Shown: piece by piece, positions 57,729 through 64,000 of the stretch
Position numbering within the stretch: position 1 is the stretch's first letter
Layout of the letters: the number at the start of each line of letters is the position of its first letter
Source of the DNA: Paracoccaceae bacterium
Lineage (GTDB): Bacteria > Pseudomonadota > Alphaproteobacteria > Rhodobacterales > Rhodobacteraceae
DNA: 64,000 bases
Assembly (NCBI GenBank): GCA_021741245.1
Contig: JAIOYF010000012.1
Span: 62,001-126,000 of the forward strand
Direction: 5' to 3'
Program-made: the position numbers and the translations under genes
Notes under the pieces: model-generated
The model's database searches: none
Seen by the model: the letters and a program-made list of their open reading frames with translations, nothing else
What the model was told of the DNA's origin: nothing

Positions 57729-59579
57729 ATGCTACGCATCGAAGACATCACTTATAACGTCGAAGGCCGCCCCCTGTTTGAGGGGGCCTCGGCCACCATT
57801 CCCACCGGCCACAAGGTTGGCCTCGTTGGCCGAAACGGGGCGGGTAAAACCACCTTGTTCCGCATCATCCGGGGCGAGTTGGCGCTGGAAGGTGGCAGCA
57901 TCAGCCTGCCCTCGCGCGCCAAGATCGGCGGGGTGGCGCAAGAAGTGCCCTCATCCTCGACATCGCTGCTCGACACCGTGTTGCAGGCCGATACAGAGCG
58001 GACGTCCCTGCTGGCAGAGGCCGAGCATGCCCATGATCCCGCCCGCATCGCCGATATTCAGGCGCGTCTGGCCGATATCGATGCATGGAGCGCCGAAGGC
58101 AGGGCAAGTGCGATTCTCAAGGGCCTTGGCTTTGATTCCGAGGCACAGCGCCGCCCCTGTTCCGACTTTTCGGGCGGCTGGCGGATGCGGGTGGCCTTGG
58201 CCGGGGTTCTGTTCGCCCAGCCTGACCTTTTGCTGCTGGACGAACCGACCAACTATCTTGACCTCGAAGGTGCGCTTTGGCTGGAAAGCTATCTGGCCAA
58301 ATATCCTCATACCGTGATCATCATCAGCCACGACCGCGGCTTGCTGAATCGCGCCGTGCAGGGGATCTTGCACCTTGATCAAAAAAAGCTGACCTATTGG
58401 AACGGCCCCTATGATCAGTTTGCGCGCCAAGTGGCCGAACGCCGCATGGTCCTGCAGGCCGAGGCGAAAAAGCAAGACGCCCGCCGCGCCCATCTGCAAT
58501 CCTTTGTTGACCGCTTCAAAGCCAAGGCATCCAAGGCCGTACAGGCCCAAAGCCGCGTAAAAATGCTGGAAAAGATGACGCCCATCGTGGCGCCAGAAGA
58601 CGCCAAGCGCGTCGTCTTCACCTTTCCCGCGCCCGAAGAATTGTCCCCCCCCATCATCAATATGGAAGGGGCTGCCGTCGGCTATGGCGGTCCAGCCATC
58701 CTCAAAAAGCTGTCCCTGCGCATCGACCAGGACGACCGCATCGCCCTGCTGGGCCGCAATGGCGAAGGAAAATCGACCCTGTCAAAGCTGCTTGCAGGCA
58801 AGTTGCAGGCCATGGACGGACGCATCACCCGTTCTTCCAAGCTGCGCATTGGCTATTTCGCACAGCATCAGGTGGATGAGCTTTACATCGACGAGACGCC
58901 GCTTCAGCACCTTCAGCGCCTGCGCCCGGCCGAGGGGCAACCCCGCCTGCGCGCCCGGCTGGCAGGGTTTGGCCTTGGTGCGGATCAGGCTGAAACCGTG
59001 GTGGGGCGTCTCTCTGGCGGGCAAAAAGCACGTCTGTCGCTGCTTTTGGCCACCATTGATGCCCCACACCTTCTGATCCTCGATGAACCGACCAACCACC
59101 TTGATATCGAAAGCCGCGAGGCGCTGGTGGAGGCGCTGACCGAATACTCGGGCGCCGTCATCCTTGTCAGCCATGACATGCACCTTCTGGGGCTGGTCGC
59201 TGATCGTCTGTGGTTGGTCAAGGGCGGGGCTGTGACCCCCTATACCGAGGATCTTGAGGCCTATCGCCGGATGCTGCTGGCGGGGGACGAAGATGCCAAA
59301 CCCGTGGCCAAGGTGGTCGAGAAACCAAAGAAGGCCAGCCGCGATGAAATCCTTGCCCTGCGGGCCGAGGTCCGCAAAAGCGATGAGCGTTTGGGCAAGC
59401 TCAATGAAATGCGCGACAAGCTTGCCAAGAAACTTGCCGATCCCTCCCTTTATGAGGCGGATCGCATTGGCGAGCTGGAAACCTGGAACAAGAAATACGC
59501 CGAAGTCATGGGCGCGCTTGACAAGGCCGAGGCGCTTTGGATGACCGCGCAGGAAAAACTGGAGCGGGCCGAAGCCTAG
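57729..59579 (+). CDS. ABC-F family ATPase (YheS/Uup-like)
   Basis: 616 residues with two ABC domains: Walker A GRNGAGKTT and GRNGEGKST; signatures FSGGW and LSGGQ; Walker B LLLDEPTN and LILDEPTN. A linker (about 235-300) and a C-terminal coiled coil (about 535-615, EILALRAEVRKSDERLGKL) follow. No membrane segment. ABC-F proteins bind the ribosomal E-site and rescue or regulate stalled translation. 32 bases after the TspO-like gene. Confidence 0.93.
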   Translation: MLRIEDITYNVEGRPLFEGASATIPTGHKVGLVGRNGAGKTTLFRIIRGELALEGGSISLPSRAKIGGVAQEVPSSSTSLLDTVLQADTERTSLLAEAEHAHDPARIADIQARLADIDAWSAEGRASAILKGLGFDSEAQRRPCSDFSGGWRMRVALAGVLFAQPDLLLLDEPTNYLDLEGALWLESYLAKYPHTVIIISHDRGLLNRAVQGILHLDQKKLTYWNGPYDQFARQVAERRMVLQAEAKKQDARRAHLQSFVDRFKAKASKAVQAQSRVKMLEKMTPIVAPEDAKRVVFTFPAPEELSPPIINMEGAAVGYGGPAILKKLSLRIDQDDRIALLGRNGEGKSTLSKLLAGKLQAMDGRITRSSKLRIGYFAQHQVDELYIDETPLQHLQRLRPAEGQPRLRARLAGFGLGADQAETVVGRLSGGQKARLSLLLATIDAPHLLILDEPTNHLDIESREALVEALTEYSGAVILVSHDMHLLGLVADRLWLVKGGAVTPYTEDLEAYRRMLLAGDEDAKPVAKVVEKPKKASRDEILALRAEVRKSDERLGKLNEMRDKLAKKLADPSLYEADRIGELETWNKKYAEVMGALDKAEALWMTAQEKLERAEA

Positions 59580-59710
59580 CCGCGCCCGCCCGCCCAGTTT
59601 CCCCGCCCAAGCCGTTCGTGCCATGCACTTGGCCAAGGAGTGACTTTGGCGCCTCCACACTCGGCCAGCCCCGGCCCCACCTTCATCTGTTCAAAAATAT
59701 CCCGGGGTGA

Positions 59711-59752
59711 GGCCGCGGCACGCGGCCGAGGGGCAGCGCCCCTATTCTTCTT
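59711..59752 (+). repeat. GC-rich double hairpin, possible terminator / dispersed repeat
   Basis: GGCCGCG-GCA-CGCGGCC is followed directly by AGGGGC-AGC-GCCCCT and the T-rich ATTCTTCTT. The second stem plus T-rich tail can end the ABC-F transcript. The preceding TTCAAAAATATCCCGGGG (59686-59704) followed by GC-rich hairpins resembles an intergenic repeat frequent in Rhodobacteraceae genomes (recollection, not tested). The rest of 59580-59786 holds no gene. Confidence 0.5.
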
Positions 59753-59786
59753 GCCCTTCCCCGCCCATCCCCGTAACCCTTGACAG

Positions 59787-60401
59787 ATGGACAGCGCCTT
59801 TCTGATCACCGCTTTTGCCACCTTGTTCGTGGTCATCGACCCGCCGGGTTTGGTGCCAATGTTTATTGCACTGACCACGGGCATGTCGGCCGAACATCGC
59901 CGGGCCATGGCGTTGCGCGCCTGCCTCATCGCGACAATATTGCTGACCGCCTTTGGCTTTTTTGGCGAATCGATCCTTGGGTTCATTGGCATTTCGATGC
60001 CGGCTTTTCGGATCGCGGGGGGGATATTGTTGTTCCTGACCGCCCTTGACATGCTGTTTGAACGCCGAACCCAACGGCGCGAGGGGCAGACCCCGGACCC
60101 CGAACATGACCCATCGGTCTTTCCCCTTGCCACGCCCTTGATCGCGGGGCCCGGTGCCATCGCCACGATGATCTTGCTGATGGGGCAAGCGGGCGAAAGC
60201 TGGACGGCCACGGCGGCCATCTTGGGGCTCTTGTGGGCCATGATGCTGGTGACGTATCTGTTCTTGCTGGCCTCCCCGCCGCTTGAGCGCATGTTGGGCC
60301 GCACGGGCACAGTTGTCATCACCCGCCTGTTGGGCATGCTGCTGGCCGCCCTGTCTGTCCAATTCGTGATCGACGGCGTCCGCCAAACCGGGCTGATCTG
60401 A
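59787..60401 (+). CDS. MarC-family membrane protein
   Basis: 204 residues, six transmembrane helices. Start FLITAFATLFVVIDPPGLVPMFIALT and the blocks FGESILGFIGISMPAFRIAGGILLFL and PLATPLIAGPGAIATM are diagnostic. The function is unknown; the old link to antibiotic resistance has been withdrawn. Ribosome site weak. The protease gene follows at 63 bases. Confidence 0.92.
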   Translation: MDSAFLITAFATLFVVIDPPGLVPMFIALTTGMSAEHRRAMALRACLIATILLTAFGFFGESILGFIGISMPAFRIAGGILLFLTALDMLFERRTQRREGQTPDPEHDPSVFPLATPLIAGPGAIATMILLMGQAGESWTATAAILGLLWAMMLVTYLFLLASPPLERMLGRTGTVVITRLLGMLLAALSVQFVIDGVRQTGLI

Positions 60402-60464
60402 GCACGCTCTCTTGTCGGGATGGGGCGGCAGCCTTACGTACAGATCAAAGAAAGGGCACTGCTG

Positions 60465-61040
60465 ATGGATGGCGATTCACTCGCACGGCTGGGATATCTG
60501 GCGCTTTTGTTGGCCGCCGTAGGAGGTTGGGTGATTGTGGAGTTTCGCGAACGGATGGGTCAGGCCCTGCGCACCGCTGCTGCTTGGGGATTGATCTTCA
60601 TCGGTCTGATGGCAGGCTACGGCCTTTGGCAAGATATCCGCACCGACATCGCCCCGCGTCAGACAGTTATGGAAACCGGCGAAATCCGGGTGCCACGGGC
60701 CGAGGATGGGCATTATTACCTGACGCTGCAAATCAACGGCACCACGGTTCAGTTCATGGCCGACACCGGGGCAAGCAATGTCGTGCTGAACGCAAAGGAT
60801 GCCCGTCGCCTTGGCATCGACCCCGATGCGCTGATGTATCTGGGCGAGGCGCGCACCGCCAATGGCACCGTGCGCACCGCCCGCGTCACCCTGCCCGAGG
60901 TGGCCCTCGGGGCCTATCTCGATCAAAACATCAATGCTTGGGTGAATGAGGGGGATTTGGACATCTCGCTTTTGGGCATGGATTATCTGGGCCGCTTTCG
61001 CATTGAAATCGCGGGCGGCGAGATGATCTTGCGCCGTTAG
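60465..61040 (+). CDS. Membrane-anchored retropepsin-like aspartic protease (TIGR02281)
   Basis: 191 residues. Two hydrophobic helices (about 8-25 and 33-52) and then one retropepsin-like domain with the catalytic motif FMADTGASNVVLN (DTG) and the flap-adjacent RTANGTVRTARV and LLGMDYLGRF. Retropepsins work as homodimers, so a periplasmic dimer is likely. Start at MDGDSLARLGYL; an upstream extension is possible. Convergent with the dioxygenase, sharing TTAG at the stops. Confidence 0.88.
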   Translation: MDGDSLARLGYLALLLAAVGGWVIVEFRERMGQALRTAAAWGLIFIGLMAGYGLWQDIRTDIAPRQTVMETGEIRVPRAEDGHYYLTLQINGTTVQFMADTGASNVVLNAKDARRLGIDPDALMYLGEARTANGTVRTARVTLPEVALGAYLDQNINAWVNEGDLDISLLGMDYLGRFRIEIAGGEMILRR

Positions 61041-61801
61041 TCGCGGTTGATCCACTCTGCGACCGTTGCCAGTTCTGGCCGGAAATAGGCGATGATCCGC
61101 CCCTCGCATGGCGCGATAGCCCCTTCGGCCCATGGGGCGACGCCATGGATCATGTGGCGGTGCAGCAAAGTGGCCTCGCCGGGTTTGATCGGCACCTCAC
61201 GCCGAGGGCATTGGTCAAACACCGCCTTGCGGGCTGTCTGATAAGCCTCGGTCACGTCCACATCGGCCCAGATTTCGGGCGGGTGGCCGGAAAGCGCCGC
61301 GCGCAAGGCCGCTTGCATCAAGATATGGCTGCCCTCCCACACGACCAAAGGCGACGCCCCTGCCCCGCAATCGTTCAGTGCAATGCCAAGGATCCAGGCA
61401 TGCGGTTCCACGATCTTGCGGCGCTTGTCCGGGCCATGCGGCAGCAGCCCATCCAGATGCGCCGCGTCGCGGTCACGGCGAAAGGCAAAGGCCGCCGGGC
61501 TTTCTTGGTCCGAAGGCATTGGATAGCCGGGGCGCAGGGTGGAAAGCTGTGCGCGATGCACAGACACCGGGTCCAACGGCACCGCCTGCCATGGAAAGGC
61601 AACGCCAGCTACCCCGCCATCCGCGTCATTGGGCAGCGCATCAACGCCGACAAACCAAGTCCCCCCACAGCGCCAAGGCTCTGCGCTGCGGTCGATGGCC
61701 GCGCAGGCCGCTGGCAGGGCTGCGGCGGCCCATGCCGCGAGGCGCGGGTCCGGCCCCAGCTTTTGCCAACCCAGCTTTTGCCAGCCAAGCGCTGCTACCA
61801 T
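61037..61801 (-). CDS. Putative Fe(II)/2-oxoglutarate dioxygenase (PhyH-like)
   Basis: 254 residues. The facial triad is suggested by HLD in RDAAHLDGLLP and the distal His in MIHGVAPWAEG, with Arg in GRIIAYFRPE for 2-oxoglutarate. The block GIALNDCGAGASPLVVWEGSH matches phytanoyl-CoA dioxygenase-like proteins. Substrate unknown. The N-terminus has a fresh tandem duplication (LGWQKLGWQK). Overlaps the TauE/SafE gene by 7 bases, so they share an operon. Confidence 0.75.
   Translation of the reverse strand: MVAALGWQKLGWQKLGPDPRLAAWAAAALPAACAAIDRSAEPWRCGGTWFVGVDALPNDADGGVAGVAFPWQAVPLDPVSVHRAQLSTLRPGYPMPSDQESPAAFAFRRDRDAAHLDGLLPHGPDKRRKIVEPHAWILGIALNDCGAGASPLVVWEGSHILMQAALRAALSGHPPEIWADVDVTEAYQTARKAVFDQCPRREVPIKPGEATLLHRHMIHGVAPWAEGAIAPCEGRIIAYFRPELATVAEWINRD
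61755..61784. repeat. Tandem 15-bp duplication in the dioxygenase N-terminus
   Basis: Two copies of CCCAGCTTTTGCCA(A/G) lie end to end, differing in the last base only, and keep frame, so the protein has a repeated LGWQK. It indicates a recent slippage event in an unconstrained N-terminal stretch. Confidence 0.85.
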
Positions 61802-62613
61802 CCGAAAACCTTGCGCAACATGTTCAACGCCACCAGCGTGATAAAGATCGCAAACACCCGCTTCAACGGCTTGGGGTCCATTGCATGCGCCAACCTGACG
61901 CCCAAGGGCGCGGTGATCAAGGTCATCGCCACAATCAGGCCGAAGGCAGGCAGATTGACAGCGCCCACGGTAAAGGGCGGCGCGTCTGTGATCGACACGA
62001 ACAGAAATCCGAGGACCGAAGGCACGGCAATGGTGACGCCAAAGCCTGCCGCCGTGGCCACGGCGCGATGGATGGGCACGCTATACAGCGTCATCAAGGG
62101 AACGCCAAAGCTGCCCCCGCCAATGCCCATCAACACGGAAAGAAACCCAACAATGGGCGCTGCGACCAAGCGGCGCGGCCCCTTTGGCATCTCTGCCCCC
62201 AAGCGCCAATGCGATTTTCCCAGCGCCAGATACAGGCCGACACAAAACCCAACCACGCCAAAAATGATCTGCAAGGTGGCCGATTTCAACGAGGATGCCG
62301 TCATCACCCCAACAACCGACCCTGCCGCGATATAGGGTGCCCAACCGCGCAAGATCGCCCAATCGACGGCCCCCTTTTTGTTGTGCGACATCACGGTGCG
62401 GATCGATGTGACAATGATCGTGGCGAGTGAGGTTGCCAGACAGACCTGCATCAACTGCGGCCCGCCAAACCCAAGATAGGTAAAGGAATAAAAGAACGCG
62501 GGCACCAAGATGATCCCGCCACCAACCCCCAACAGGCCCGCGATGACCCCGGCAAAGGCCCCGATCACGGCCAACAAAGCCACCATTGGCAAAAGTAGGG
62601 ACAGATCGGGCAT
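61795..62613 (-). CDS. TauE/SafE (TSUP) family permease
   Basis: 272 residues, about eight transmembrane helices with two inverted halves. The conserved AGVIAGLLGVGGGIILVPAFF in the first half and VGFLSVLMGIGGGSFGVPLM in the second are diagnostic. Family members move sulfite, sulfoacetate or other organosulfur anions. Start at MPDLSLLLPM after GGAGGT; the frame upstream is non-conserved. Divergent from the Bcr/CflA gene. Confidence 0.93.
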   Translation of the reverse strand: MPDLSLLLPMVALLAVIGAFAGVIAGLLGVGGGIILVPAFFYSFTYLGFGGPQLMQVCLATSLATIIVTSIRTVMSHNKKGAVDWAILRGWAPYIAAGSVVGVMTASSLKSATLQIIFGVVGFCVGLYLALGKSHWRLGAEMPKGPRRLVAAPIVGFLSVLMGIGGGSFGVPLMTLYSVPIHRAVATAAGFGVTIAVPSVLGFLFVSITDAPPFTVGAVNLPAFGLIVAMTLITAPLGVRLAHAMDPKPLKRVFAIFITLVALNMLRKVFGW

Positions 62614-62698
62614 CAGGACCTCCAAGTTTGAACGGCCCCTGATAGCGCGGGGTCTGGGCGGGGGCCAGAGGGGCTTTGCAGGTTCTGGACCCAAGGGT

Positions 62699-62726
62699 TT
62701 TACTTTGACCACAAATGGCGTATAAT
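62699..62726 (+). promoter_or_regulatory. Candidate sigma-70 promoter of the Bcr/CflA gene
   Basis: A perfect TATAAT (62721-62726) is preceded at 16 bases by TTTACT (62699-62704), a 4 of 6 match to TTGACA. It is 75 bases before the ATG at 62802, in the divergent intergenic region. Confidence 0.45.
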
Positions 62727-62801
62727 TTGCACCGCAGCCCGTTGTTCGTTTCGCGGCTTGCGCATGACATCCTTCCCCATCAGCCGCGTCTGGACCCTGA
62801 A

Positions 62802-63992
62802 ATGTCGTCAACTCTTTTGCGCCCGGCGCTGGTGCTGGGCCTGTTGTCCTGCGTTGGCCCCTTTGCCATTGACATGTATCTGCCCGCGATGCCGACGATC
62901 GGCCTTGATCTTGGCACGTCCGAGGCCGCGATGCAGGGCACCATCACCGCCTATTTCATCGCCTTTGGTCTTGCGCAGTTGGTCTATGGCCCCTGGGCCG
63001 ATCAGGCGGGACGCAAGCCACCGCTTTATGCGGGATTGGCGGTGTTTCTGGTGGGCACGCTGATCTGCGCCTTGGCCCCCTCGATTTCCGTCTTGTCTGC
63101 AGGTCGTTTCGTTCAGGGCCTTGGCGGGGCCGCTGTGATGGTGGTGCCCCGCGCGATCATCCGTGACATGGCCACCGGGCATGAGGCGACAAAGCTGATG
63201 GCCGCGATCATGCTGGTGATCTCGGTCTCGCCCATGTTGGCCCCCCTTGCCGGGGCTGGGGTTCTGGCCATTGCAGACTGGCGCGCGATCTTTGGGGTGC
63301 TGGCGGTTGCTGCGGGCCTTTCGGTCGCCATGATCCGCTTTGGGTTGACAGAAACCCTGCCCCCCTCGCAGCGGCAAAGGTTCAACCTGCAAGAAACCCT
63401 GTCGGGAACACGGCGGCTTATGCAAGACCGGGGCTTTGTCGTGCTGACCTTTTTGGGCGGCTTTGGCATGGCGAGTTTCTTCGTGTTCATCGCCGCCGGC
63501 CCCTTTGTCTACACCCGCGCCTTTGGCCTGACGCCCACCGGGTTTTCGCTGGCCTTTGCCGTCAATGCGATCGGGTTCTTCTCGGCCTCCCAATTCGCAG
63601 CAAGTTTGGGCCAGCGGTTCGGCGCGCCCATGGTGGTGCGGTGGGCCGTTGCCGGGTTTGCCCTGTGCACTGTCGGGCTGATGGCTTTGGGAGTGATGGG
63701 ACTGGCCAGCTTGTATGTGGTGATGGCGGGGCTCTTTGCCGCCAATGCCTGCCTTGGGCTGGTCATTCCCACCGTCATGGTTCTGGCACTGGATGACCAC
63801 GGGGCCGAGGCGGGGCTTGCCTCTTCACTGGGCGGCACGCTGCAAATGCTGGCCGGTGGGGCGATTGTGGCCATCGCGGCACCGTTTCTGGACGGAACCG
63901 CCCTGCCGATGTTGGTGACCATTGCCCTGTGCGGCGTGACCGCCTTTGTGCTGTCACGCTTTGCGGTAAAGGGTCAGACCGTCACCGCCTGA
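62802..63992 (+). CDS. Bcr/CflA-family MFS multidrug exporter
   Basis: 396 residues, 12 transmembrane helices. The start VGPFAIDMYLPAMPTIG-DL and the loop YGPWADQAGRKPPL, followed by GRFVQGLGGAAVMVVPRAIIRDM, define the DHA1 Bcr/CflA subgroup of drug exporters. The gene is complete and ends 8 bases before the right edge. Start at MSSTLLRPAL; ribosome site weak. A good -10 element lies upstream. Confidence 0.93.
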   Translation: MSSTLLRPALVLGLLSCVGPFAIDMYLPAMPTIGLDLGTSEAAMQGTITAYFIAFGLAQLVYGPWADQAGRKPPLYAGLAVFLVGTLICALAPSISVLSAGRFVQGLGGAAVMVVPRAIIRDMATGHEATKLMAAIMLVISVSPMLAPLAGAGVLAIADWRAIFGVLAVAAGLSVAMIRFGLTETLPPSQRQRFNLQETLSGTRRLMQDRGFVVLTFLGGFGMASFFVFIAAGPFVYTRAFGLTPTGFSLAFAVNAIGFFSASQFAASLGQRFGAPMVVRWAVAGFALCTVGLMALGVMGLASLYVVMAGLFAANACLGLVIPTVMVLALDDHGAEAGLASSLGGTLQMLAGGAIVAIAAPFLDGTALPMLVTIALCGVTAFVLSRFAVKGQTVTA

Positions 63993-64000
63993 ACCTGTTC

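Overview
This is a 64 kb stretch of GC-rich chromosome (roughly 60% G+C by eye) that is almost entirely coding, with 64 supported genes. Everything points to an alphaproteobacterium of the Rhodobacteraceae (Rhodobacter/Roseobacter group). The clues are a 407-residue HemA (C4 pathway 5-aminolevulinate synthase), the yajC-secD-secF-Mth938-ccmABCDG block, a DUF5930-type M23 peptidase next to a bactofilin, a bacterial PrfB read without a frameshift, and FnrL-like TTGAY-N4-RTCAA sites. Closest relatives are inferred from family knowledge; no search was run.

Layout. 1-8 kb: the tail of a membrane protein, an Fe-S Rrf2 regulator, a DUF808 protein, two tandem GAPDH genes with a 47-residue membrane microprotein between them, coaD, a CBS protein, and a LysR regulator divergent from mmsA. 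8-18 kb: a DUF2892 gene with an FNR-type promoter, uvrA with a possible SOS box, a rhodanese, two MFS transporters, a secreted HExxH protein, lpd, DUF924 and queA. 18-34 kb: an AsmA-like giant, bcp-DUF455, an M23 peptidase-bactofilin pair, DUF2189, and the envelope run amiC-mrcA-prfB, then an aminotransferase, a DsbA-like protein and ispG. 34-46 kb: a RodZ-like protein, hemA, an M20 dipeptidase, purB, two small secreted proteins that share a paired-cysteine motif, an orphan FliG-like protein, a DMT transporter, an LpxL-like acyltransferase and DUF1223. 46-64 kb: acnA, the convergent Sec/cytochrome c maturation operon, serS, a TspO-related protein, an ABC-F ATPase, MarC, a retropepsin-like protease, a 2OG dioxygenase, a TauE/SafE permease and a Bcr/CflA exporter.

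Functional threads. Central carbon: two gap genes, lpd, acnA and mmsA; the gap genes carry LacI-type operators. Oxygen and heme: hemA, DUF2892 and the Rrf2 gene have FNR-like sites, and the Ccm operon handles heme delivery to cytochromes c. Cell envelope: mrcA, amiC, the M23-bactofilin pair, RodZ, the AsmA-like protein, the acyltransferase and SecDF-YajC. No phage, insertion sequence, CRISPR array, tRNA or rRNA was seen, and no gap between genes exceeds about 300 bases. The window looks like stable core genome. The most unusual items are the cofactor-site divergence of the two GAPDHs, the twin C-x5-WD-x5-CI secreted proteins, and the FliG-fold protein that has lost its torque residues.
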